DNA of 6,632 bases, taken from contig QHVD01000260.1 in NCBI GenBank assembly GCA_003222235.1, positions 1-6,632 of the forward strand. Direction: 5' to 3'. A program made the translations under genes and the position numbers. This document shows positions 1-6,322 of this stretch, in pieces (the first letter of the stretch is position 1; each line of letters begins with the position of its first letter). Source of the DNA: Gemmatimonadota bacterium. Lineage in GTDB: Bacteria > Gemmatimonadota > Gemmatimonadetes > Gemmatimonadales > GWC2-71-9. The notes under the pieces were generated by a model, which did not search any database, had not been told where the DNA came from, and saw only the letters and a list, made by a program, of their open reading frames with translations.

Positions 1-1
1 G

Positions 2-1066
2 ACCATCGTTCGGGCGAGCCCGCCGCAGTACCGGCTGTCGGACGGCCGGTTCCTGCTCTCAGAACCGGGCGAGCCGCTGTTCCCCGCCGAACTGGTGCGC
101 ACCGCGCCCGAGGTCTCGGTGGTGCTGGAGGCGAGCCGGAGCCGCGAGCGGACGGACCTCGCGTACGTGCTCCAGGGGGCGACGTGGGAGGCGCTCTACC
201 AGATCGTGCTCGGCGGCGGCGGCGCGAGCGTGACCGGCACGGCGACCGTGACCTCTCAGGCGATCCGCGCGGACAGCGCCGATGTCCAGGTCGTCGCCGG
301 CGCCATCCGGCGCACCCGGTTGCCGCCCCGGCCGAGCGAGGAGTTCGCCGGTGAGCGCCGGCTGGCCCTTTCCGCGGCGATCGTGAGCCCGACGGCGGCC
401 ACCGAGGAGGCGGTCGGCGAGACGCACGTATACCAGCTCCCCGGCAGGCTGTCGCTCCAGCCCGGTGTGCCGGTCACGGTCGCGCTGTTCCCGCGTGCGG
501 GCGTCGCGTACGCTCGAGAATTCGTCGTGCCCGGCGCGCTGCCGTGGCGGGGCTTCATCGGCCAGTCGCCCGCGGAGCCCAACCGGGTGCCGGTGCAGGT
601 CTGGTACACCCTCAAGCGGACCCGCGGCACGTCATTCGGGGACCGGCCGCTCCCCGGCGGCACGGTCGAGCTGTTCCAGCCCGATTCGGAGGGTCGGGTG
701 CAGCTCGTCGGCGAGGCGGCGAGCGATCACACGGCCCCCGGGCGCGACCTGCGGGTGCAGTCGGGTGACGCGTTCGACGTCAGCGCCGAGCGGGTGCAGA
801 CCGACTACGGCCAGGAGCAGATCCCGCCGCCGCGCCGCGGGATGCCCACTCGCCAGCGCATCACGGCGGCGTTCCGGGTCACGATCGCCAACGCGAAGCC
901 CGAAGCCATCACGGTGGACGTCCGGGAAGCGCGCTACGGCGTGTGGAAGATCGTCGAGAGCAGCGTCCCCGCGGAGAAGCTCTCGGCGACCGAGGTGCGG
1001 TTCCGCGTCCCGGTGCCGGCGAACGCGGAGGGGGCGCTCACCTATACCGTTCAGGTGGAATCGTGA
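2..1066 (+). CDS. DUF4139 domain-containing protein (5' end outside window)
   Basis: The reading frame is open from the first bases of the window to the TGA at 1064-1066, giving 354 residues; the true start lies upstream. The pattern fits the DUF4139 family. An early block reads DLAYVLQGATWEALYQIVL, like the family's 'sY..GlsW...Y.l.l' segment. ADVQVVAG follows, then HVYQLPGRLSLQPG, LPGGTVELFQ, HTAPGRDLRVQSGDAFDV, ERVQTDY and a C-terminal beta-rich part with NAK, WKIVESS and VPVPANAEGALTYTVQ. These are the usual landmarks in the usual order. The family has no established biochemical activity; members are often predicted to be exported, but any signal peptide would be outside the window. The stop overlaps the start of the metallophosphoesterase (GTGA), so the two are probably cotranscribed. 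The GTG at 95 is only an internal codon. Confidence 0.85.
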   Translation, partial: TIVRASPPQYRLSDGRFLLSEPGEPLFPAELVRTAPEVSVVLEASRSRERTDLAYVLQGATWEALYQIVLGGGGASVTGTATVTSQAIRADSADVQVVAGAIRRTRLPPRPSEEFAGERRLALSAAIVSPTAATEEAVGETHVYQLPGRLSLQPGVPVTVALFPRAGVAYAREFVVPGALPWRGFIGQSPAEPNRVPVQVWYTLKRTRGTSFGDRPLPGGTVELFQPDSEGRVQLVGEAASDHTAPGRDLRVQSGDAFDVSAERVQTDYGQEQIPPPRRGMPTRQRITAAFRVTIANAKPEAITVDVREARYGVWKIVESSVPAEKLSATEVRFRVPVPANAEGALTYTVQVES

Positions 1067-1947
1067 CCGTCCAGCTCCTGCACCTGGCCGACCTCCACTT
1101 CGGGGGACTCGCCGACCTCCGGGCGATCGCGGCGGTGGAAAAGATGATTCCCGACCTGCGTCCCGACGCCGTCGTCGTCGCGGGCGATCTGACGCAGCGG
1201 GCCCGCCACGGCGAATTCCAGCGGGCGCTGGCGTTCACGCAGCTCGCGGCGGCGGCGGCCCCGGTGTACGTGATGCCCGGAAACCATGATGTGCGCTGGT
1301 GGGCCCGGCCGCTCACGCCATTCGGGAAGGGCGCGCTCTATTCGAAGTACGAGCGCTACTTCGGGGCGGACCTCGCGCCGACGCTCACGATCCCGGGAGG
1401 AGGCGCAGAGAGGGGGGCGGGGGGCGCGGTCATCGCGGGGGCCCTGACGTCGCACGGCGCGGCGTGGGGCTCGCTCACGTTCAACCTCCGGGACTTGACG
1501 GTGAAGGGCCACCTGCCGGCGCGCGAGATGAAGCGCGTCCGGGCCGTGTTCACCGCCGCTCCGGGCGGCCAGGCCCGGGTGCTGGTGGTGCATCACAACG
1601 TGCTGCGGGGCGAAATCTCCCGGCGCATGGGTCTCGCGCGCTGGCGCCGGGCGCAGCGCCGCATCCTCGAGTCGGGCGCCGAGATCGTGCTGTGCGGCCA
1701 CGATCACCAGGAGGGCGCCGAGGTCCTGGGTGGTCGGGTCGTGGTCTCCACGGCGAGCACGCTGTGCACGCGCGTGCGAGGCGGCCGCGCGTCGAGCTTC
1801 AACTTCGTGACCATCGAGCCGACGGCGGTGCACGTGACGTTCTTCCGGTGGGAGCCGGAGCGAGGGCGGTTCAAGGCGTCGGACACGCTCGCTTTCGCGC
1901 GGCCCAGCCGCCAGTCGCCGGCGCAGCAGGTTCCGGTCGGCAGTTAA
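1063..1947 (+). CDS. Calcineurin-like metallophosphoesterase
   Basis: The gene encodes 294 residues with the full set of metal-binding motifs of the calcineurin-like (binuclear) phosphoesterases: DLH at residues 10-12, GDLTQR at 41-46, GNHD at 73-76, HHN at 177-179 and GHDH at 212-215. The family hydrolyses phosphomono- or phosphodiesters at a two-metal centre. The substrate cannot be read from sequence; the closest overall feel is the CpdA/Icc-like group, not enough to claim cAMP hydrolysis. No signal peptide or membrane segment is visible, so it is probably cytoplasmic. GTG at 1063 is chosen because it overlaps the upstream TGA, is preceded by AGGTGG at 1053-1058, and gives the short VQLLHLADLH beginning typical of the family. 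A Gly/Arg-rich stretch near residues 111-122, encoded by two G6 tracts, probably forms a loop. The last 20 or so residues are Ser/Gln/Pro-rich and look disordered. Confidence 0.93.
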   Translation: MTVQLLHLADLHFGGLADLRAIAAVEKMIPDLRPDAVVVAGDLTQRARHGEFQRALAFTQLAAAAAPVYVMPGNHDVRWWARPLTPFGKGALYSKYERYFGADLAPTLTIPGGGAERGAGGAVIAGALTSHGAAWGSLTFNLRDLTVKGHLPAREMKRVRAVFTAAPGGQARVLVVHHNVLRGEISRRMGLARWRRAQRRILESGAEIVLCGHDHQEGAEVLGGRVVVSTASTLCTRVRGGRASSFNFVTIEPTAVHVTFFRWEPERGRFKASDTLAFARPSRQSPAQQVPVGS

Positions 1948-1952
1948 CCACC

Positions 1953-1956
1953 GAGG
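1953..1956 (+). promoter_or_regulatory. Ribosome binding site of the acyl-CoA dehydrogenase
   Basis: GAGG lies five bases before the ATG at 1962, inside the 14-bp gap after the metallophosphoesterase stop. It supports the 1962 start over the long upstream extension of the same frame, which only shadows the phosphoesterase gene. Confidence 0.55.
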
Positions 1957-1961
1957 TTCAC

Positions 1962-3146
1962 ATGTCCAGATTCCACGGCGTCGACTTCTACGACGTCGAC
2001 AGCCTCCTTTCCGAGGAAGAGCGCGCCGTCCGCGACACGGTGCGCGAGTGGGTGGACGACAACGTCACCCCGGTCATCGGCGAGCACTACCTCGAGGGGA
2101 AGTTCCCGAAGCACCTGGTCCCGCAGATGGCGGAGCTGGGGCTGTTCGGCGCGAATCTGCCCGAGGCGTACGGCTGCGCGGGGCTCAACAACGTCGCCTA
2201 CGGGCTCATCATGCAGGAGCTGGAGCGTGGCGACTCGGGCGTGCGCTCGTTCGCCTCGGTGCAGGGGGGGCTCGTCATGTACCCGATCCACGCCTTCGGC
2301 TCCGAGGACCAGAAGCAGCAGTGGCTGCCGAGGATGGCAAGCGGGCAAGTGATCGGCTGCTTCGGCCTCACGGAGCCCGACTACGGCTCCAACCCCGGCG
2401 CCATGACCACCACGGCGCGAGAGACCCGGGACGGTTGGGTGCTTCGCGGCGCGAAGATGTGGATCACGAACGGCTCCACGGCTCAGGCGGCGATCATCTG
2501 GGCGAAGACCGGCGACTTGGGCGATGCCGATTCGATCCGTGGCTTCATCGTCCCCACCGACGCCAAGGGCTTCTCGGCCAAGGATCAAAAGGGGAAGCTC
2601 TCGCTCCGCGCGAGCGACACGAGCGAACTGGTGCTCGAAGACGTGTGCGTGCCGAAGGAAGCGCTGCTCCCCAAGTCCGGCGGCCTCAAGTCGCCCCTCA
2701 TGTGCCTTACGCAGGCCCGCTACGGCATCGCCTGGGGCGCGGTCGGCGCCGCGATGGCGTGCTACGACGAGGCGGTGAGCTACGCAAAAACCCGAGTGAT
2801 GTTCGACAAGCCGATCGGCGGGTTCCAGCTGCAGCAGGCGCGGCTCGCCGACATGCTCACCGAGATCACCAAGGCACAGCTCCTGTGCCTTCAACTCGGC
2901 CGCCTCAAGGACCAGGGGAAGGCCACGCCTCAACAGGTGTCGCTCGCCAAGCGGAACAACGTGAGCATCGCGACCGACGTCGCGCGCGAGACGCGCCGGC
3001 TGCTCGGCGCCAACGGGATTCTCGCGGAATATCAGGCGATGCGTCACCTGGCGAACCTCGAGTCGGTGTACACGTACGAGGGGACGCACGACATCCATAC
3101 GCTCATACTGGGGCAGGAAATAACGGGATTGAATGCCTTCAACTGA
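1962..3146 (+). CDS. gcdH: Glutaryl-CoA dehydrogenase-like acyl-CoA dehydrogenase
   Basis: The 394-residue protein has the full acyl-CoA dehydrogenase fold: helical N-terminal domain (about 15-130), beta domain with CFGLTEPDYGS at 133-143 and KMWITN at 165-170 (flavin contacts), and C-terminal helical domain. Several points single out the glutaryl-CoA dehydrogenase group: LERGDSGVRS at 87-96, whose Glu88 and Arg95 match the human substrate-carboxylate residues Glu87 and Arg94; LSLRAS and ARYGIAWG; LADMLTEIT and LQLGRLKDQ; and the ending TYEGTHDIHTLILGQEITG with catalytic base Glu373. The enzyme oxidises and decarboxylates glutaryl-CoA to crotonyl-CoA in lysine, tryptophan or aromatic-acid breakdown and reduces ETF. 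Tyr372 before the catalytic Glu is the residue seen in decarboxylating enzymes. etfBA lies 2.4 kb downstream. A related dehydrogenase of another short acyl-CoA is the main alternative. The stop codon touches the first repeat unit. Confidence 0.92.
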   Translation: MSRFHGVDFYDVDSLLSEEERAVRDTVREWVDDNVTPVIGEHYLEGKFPKHLVPQMAELGLFGANLPEAYGCAGLNNVAYGLIMQELERGDSGVRSFASVQGGLVMYPIHAFGSEDQKQQWLPRMASGQVIGCFGLTEPDYGSNPGAMTTTARETRDGWVLRGAKMWITNGSTAQAAIIWAKTGDLGDADSIRGFIVPTDAKGFSAKDQKGKLSLRASDTSELVLEDVCVPKEALLPKSGGLKSPLMCLTQARYGIAWGAVGAAMACYDEAVSYAKTRVMFDKPIGGFQLQQARLADMLTEITKAQLLCLQLGRLKDQGKATPQQVSLAKRNNVSIATDVARETRRLLGANGILAEYQAMRHLANLESVYTYEGTHDIHTLILGQEITGLNAFN

Positions 3147-3278
3147 GTGCGGAGTGCGGAATGCGGAATGCGGAGTGCGGAATGCGGAATGCGGAGTTGA
3201 ATGGTCCGTGTCGAGCCGCAGCCTCCGCGTTCGACGCTCGCCCTGACACTCCGCACTCCGCACTCCGCATTCCGCACT
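3146..3278. repeat. Facing arrays of a 7-bp repeat (inverted heptad element)
   Basis: Seven uninterrupted copies of A(A/G)TGCGG run from 3146 to 3194 with variants in the order G,G,A,A,G,A,A, followed by a partial AGT. After a 53-bp unrelated stretch, four copies of the reverse complement, CCGCA(C/T)T, run from 3251 to 3278. The best pairing joins 3153-3180 to 3251-3278, 27 of 28 bases. Because the unit is only 7 bp, other registers also pair, for example 3174-3197 with 3255-3278, so a slipping hairpin or cruciform is possible. No T-run follows the right arm, so it is not a standard intrinsic terminator. Heptanucleotide tandem repeats are known in other bacteria, for example the cyanobacterial STRR repeats; relationship to those is not implied. 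There are no spacers of CRISPR size and no transposase. Confidence 0.9.
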
Positions 3279-3292
3279 TGCTGGCTGGCGCT

Positions 3293-5393
3293 ATGCTGCT
3301 CGGCTTGCTCCCGACGCCCGTCGGCGCGCAGCACCCCGACTCCCTCCCCAAAGACACCAGTACCCTCGCTCCGGTGGTCGTCACCGGCGTCCGGCTCCCC
3401 ACCGTCCGCGAGATCGCCCGCGGGCTCGCCGGGCGGACGGCGACGCTCAACGCGGGCGACCTGGACGCCCGGGGCGTGCGCTCGCTCGCCGACGCGCTGG
3501 AGCAGCTCCCCGGCGTCACCACGTCCGATGAGCTCGGCGCGACGGGACAGCTGGACGTCTCGTTGCGCGGCTTCCAGGTGTCGCCCGTGATCGGGCTGCC
3601 GCAGGGCGTGACGGTGTACGTGGACGGCGTGCGCGCCAACGAGCCGGACGCCCACGAAGTGAATTTCGACCTGCTGCCGCTCGAGGACGTGGAGCGGGTG
3701 GAGGTGGTGTACGGGCCGTCGGTGCTGCTCGGCCGGAACGCGCTCGGCGCGGCCGTGAACCTCGTGACCCGCCGCGGGGCCGACCCGCCGTCGCGCGAGC
3801 TCGAGACCTCGGCCGGAAGCTTCGGCCGCTACGAGCTGAAAGCCCACGCAGGCGCCCGGCATGGCGTGTGGGACTACTACCTCGGCGCGCGCTACGAGCG
3901 CGAGGACGGCTGGCGCCAGGAGACCGGGAGCCGGATCGCGACGTTGTTCGGGAAGGCCGGACTCCTGAGCGGCACCTGGGACGCGACGCTCAGCTACTCC
4001 GGGGCCGACAACAAGATTTTCCAGGCGGGAAGCCTGCCCGAGAGCGTCGCGGCGGCGAGCCCCCGGGTGAACTTCACCGGGGCCGACTACTTCGCGCCCA
4101 CGGCTCACCTCGTCATCCTCAACGCGCAGCGGCTGGTCCGCCGTGCGCAGCTCGCCGTCAACGCGTTCGGCCGCTCGCTCTCGAGCGAGCAGTTCAACGT
4201 GAACTTCGTGGGTGAGGAGGACGCGGATCGGCGGCGGGGCGGTGCAGCTCTCGGCAAAGCTGCACGTGGGCGGGAAGGAGCTGCGCTGGCTCGCGGGCGC
4301 CGATGCCGACTACCAGCACACGGCAGTGCGAATCTTCGCCGTGCCCCGGGGCGGGGGAGGGGGGGGGCCGGACTCGCTGACCGAGTCGGTGCGGACGAAC
4401 CAGGTCGACGCCGGGGCGTTCGCCGGCGCGAACCTCGACCTCGGCCGCTCGCTCACGGCCACGCTCGCCGCCCGCTACGACTGGATCCGGCTACCGTTCG
4501 AGGACCTCGTCGACGCGACCCAGAGCGGACTGAACATCTATCGGCGCGTGAGCCCGCGGGCGGGACTCAACTGGTCGCCGGGGCGCGGGCACGAGGTGTT
4601 CGCGTCCGTGAGTCGCGGCTTCCGCGCGCCCGCCGTGGTAGAGATCGGCTGCTCCGATCCCGCCGCCGCGTGTCCGCTTCCCTTCGCTCTCGGCCCCGAT
4701 CCCGCCCTCCAGCCCGTCGTGGCGACAACCTACGAGCTGGGCTGGCACGCCCGGCGGGCGGGTGCAGGGCTCGACGCGAGCGCCAACGTGTACCGCACGG
4801 ACGTACGGGACGACGTCTTCTTCATCGCCTCCGCGGTCACGGGCGGCTACTTCCAGAACATCGGGGCGACGCGGCGGACCGGCCTCGAGCTCGCGCTCCG
4901 GTGGGGCGGGGTCGGCCCAGGCCTGCGGCTGTACACGAACTACGGCTACACGGTCGCCACGTTCGAGACCACGGCCCAGCTCGCCACCACTCGGGACTCG
5001 GGGGGCGAAACGGTCAAGCCCGGTGACACGCTCCCGATGGTGCCGGGTCATCGCGTCAACGCGGGGTTAGTCATCCCCATGTTGAGCGGCACCGGCGCGA
5101 GGCCGTCCCTCTACGCGGCGCTCGACGCGCGCTACGTCGGGCGCCAATGGCTGCGCGGCGACGAGGCGAATGCGACACGCCGGCTCGCCGACTACGCCGT
5201 GGCGGATGCATCGGTCACCGTCAACTGGCGGGAGCTCGAGCTGCGGGCGGTGGTGCGCAACGTGTTCGACCGACGGTACGTGAGCTTCGGGACGTTCGCG
5301 CAGAATCCCACGGAGTCGGGGACGCCGGTCCAACGCTGGGTCACGCCCGGACTGCCGCGCCATCTGCAGGTGAGCCTGAGCGCGGACTTCTAG
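3293..5393 (+). CDS. TonB-dependent outer-membrane receptor, frameshifted
   Basis: This is an outer-membrane 22-strand barrel transporter with a plug, energised by TonB. Counting from ATG 3293, the N-terminus has a hydrophobic stretch ending VGA-Q (likely signal cleavage), a TonB-box-like LAPVVVTG at 25-32, and a plug with LADALEQLPGV, VYVDG at 108-112, VERVEVVYGPSVLLG and NLVTRRG at 156-162. The barrel has ASVSRGFRAP, YELGW, NIGATRRTGLEL and VRNVFDRRYVSFG, and ends in Phe as outer-membrane barrels do. The frame changes near 4220: plug and first strands are in one frame and everything from about 4221 in the next. Removing one base gives 699 residues, normal for the family. It is either a pseudogene or a sequencing/assembly error. 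The start is uncertain: from 3293 the signal peptide is too short and lacks basic residues; TTG 3278 or ATG 3182 or 3161 inside the repeat are in frame. The ligand is unknown. A Cys pair (codons 4650 and 4671) sits in a probable extracellular loop. Confidence 0.9.
4208..4235 (+). other. One-base frameshift inside the receptor gene
   Basis: Reading from upstream gives FNVNFVGEE up to 4219. Reading from downstream gives TRIGGGAVQLSAKL from 4221. Dropping one G of the GAGGAGG at 4214-4220 joins them as VGEE-TRIGGG without loss. The upstream frame happens to stay open to 5026 because of high G+C, but its translation beyond 4220 is Arg/Gly/Ala-rich and unlike a barrel. No slippery heptamer is visible, so programmed frameshifting is unlikely. 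Confidence 0.85.
4348..4367 (+). repeat. Poly-G tract in receptor coding region
   Basis: Three G runs of 4, 5 and 9 bases are separated by single C and A bases. They encode a run of six Gly in a predicted loop. The reading frame is the same on both sides, so this tract is not the cause of the frameshift at 4220. A homopolymer of nine is prone to slippage in replication and to sequencing error. Confidence 0.8.
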
Positions 5394-5418
5394 ACCGTCA
5401 GAGGTCAGCCAGAAGCGC

Positions 5419-5538
5419 TCAGTGGAGTTGTCAGACGCCAAGCCGCAAGCGGTTGCCAGATCAGAGTCGCCAGGTTTGTTTTCCTGCGCGCCGAAAACTG
5501 TAAACCGCTTGCGGCTTGGCGTCTTGCGACTTCACTGA
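5419..5538. repeat. Large inverted repeat between receptor and etfB
   Basis: The left arm 5419-5454 pairs with the right arm 5503-5538 at 32 of 36 positions. The inner 21 bases are perfect (5434-5454 with 5503-5523). The 48-base loop contains a second hairpin, GTTTTC at 5478-5483 against GAAAAC at 5493-5498, around a GCGCGC core. The arms carry degenerate 7-bp words such as CCGCTTG and CGGCTTG. Weak outer pairs (CGTCAG at 5396-5401 with CTGACG at 5556-5561) suggest the element may fill the whole 170-bp spacer. No T-run follows the right arm, so intrinsic termination is not clearly supported. It could be a palindromic repeat element, a MITE relic, or an RNA structure separating the receptor transcript from etfBA. 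It starts 26 bp after the receptor stop and ends 25 bp before etfB. Confidence 0.9.
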
Positions 5539-5563
5539 TCCCTGACCACGGATACCTGACGAC

Positions 5564-6322
5564 TTGAAGATCGCGGTCTGCATCAAGCGCGTTCCGGATA
5601 GCGAGACCCGCGTCAAGATCGCCTCGGACGGCCGATCGCTCGACGAGGCGGGCGTCAAGTTCATCCTCAATCCCTACGACGAGTTCGCGGTCGAAGAAGC
5701 GCTCCGGCGCAAGGAGAAGGCCGGCGCGGGCGAGGTCGTCATCGTCTCCCTCGGCCCTGCGGCTGCGCAAGAGACGATCCGAACCGCGCTCGCGATGGGC
5801 GCGGATCGCGGCGTCCTGCTCCAGACCGATCGCATCCCGGCCGACGGGTTGGAGGTGGCGAAAGCGCTGGCTGCCGAGCTGAAGGACGGCGGTTACGACC
5901 TGATCCTGTTCGGCAAGATGGCGATCGACGACTACAACCATCAGGTCGGCCCGATGGTGGCGGAGCTGCTCGACCTGCCGTGTGTCACGGCGATCGCGCA
6001 TCTCGACCTGACGGGCGACAAGAAGGGAGGCACAGCCGAGCGGGAGATCGAAGGCGGCGTGGAAGTGGTCGAGTTCCCGCTCCCTGCGGTCCTCACGGCC
6101 GACAAGGGCCTGAACGAGCCGCGTTATCCCGCGCTCAAAGGGATCATGGCGGCGAAAAAGAAGCCCCTCGACGTCAAGCCGGCGTCGCTGGGCGCCGGCG
6201 GCCTCGAGCTCGTGGCGATGGTCCCGCCCCCTGAGCGCAAGGGCGGGAAGATCGTGGGCGAAGGGCCGGCGGCGGTCCCGGAGCTGATCCGGCTGCTCCG
6301 TGAGGAAGCGAAAGTCTTGTGA
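5564..6322 (+). CDS. etfB: Electron transfer flavoprotein, beta subunit
   Basis: The 252-residue product has the standard ETF-beta layout: MKIAVCIKRVPDSE at 1-14, NPYDEFAVEEAL at 36-47, ALAMGADRGVLL, DLILFGKMAIDDYNHQVGP at 112-130 and the family signature region TADKGLNEPRYPALKG at 178-193, then AAKKKP. With EtfA it forms a soluble FAD heterodimer that takes electrons from acyl-CoA dehydrogenases, such as the glutaryl-CoA-type enzyme in this window, and passes them to ETF:quinone oxidoreductase. The start is TTG 5564: an in-frame TGA at 5543-5545 leaves no other sensible start, and the family beginning follows at once. No convincing Shine-Dalgarno sequence precedes it, so initiation may be weak. 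Asn125 in DDYNHQVGP fits conventional ETFs, while the neighbouring QVGP recalls the bifurcating group, so the subgroup is not settled. The stop overlaps etfA (GTGA). Confidence 0.96.
   Translation: MKIAVCIKRVPDSETRVKIASDGRSLDEAGVKFILNPYDEFAVEEALRRKEKAGAGEVVIVSLGPAAAQETIRTALAMGADRGVLLQTDRIPADGLEVAKALAAELKDGGYDLILFGKMAIDDYNHQVGPMVAELLDLPCVTAIAHLDLTGDKKGGTAEREIEGGVEVVEFPLPAVLTADKGLNEPRYPALKGIMAAKKKPLDVKPASLGAGGLELVAMVPPPERKGGKIVGEGPAAVPELIRLLREEAKVL

Noticed and set aside
1299..1961. Upstream extension of the dehydrogenase frame
   Set aside because: It is a low-complexity shadow of the metallophosphoesterase. The family N-terminus and a GAGG site both support ATG 1962.
3146..3197. CRISPR-like repeat array
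   Set aside because: Units are 7 bp and abut without spacers. No cas genes are present.
1944..3263. Long minus-strand open frame (439 codons) opposite the dehydrogenase
   Set aside because: It mirrors the codon pattern of a confidently assigned plus-strand gene, has no recognisable domain, and runs through the repeats. High G+C makes such antisense frames common.
4208..4235. Programmed ribosomal frameshift in the receptor
   Set aside because: No slippery heptamer or clear downstream pseudoknot is visible, and the receptor family is not known to use recoding.
2048..5026. A 992-codon open frame spanning the dehydrogenase, the first repeat and most of the receptor
   Set aside because: Its first part is an out-of-frame Arg/Gly/Ala-rich shadow of the dehydrogenase, and its end beyond 4220 is a shadow of the receptor barrel. 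Only about 3293-4219 is real coding sequence.
4212..5393. Separate gene starting at GTG 4212
   Set aside because: It begins in the middle of a barrel with no signal peptide or plug, and it joins exactly to the upstream half once one base is removed.
5503..5563. Intrinsic terminator or promoter for etfBA
   Set aside because: No T-run follows the stem, and no convincing -35/-10 pair could be picked out. The palindrome is listed only as a repeat.
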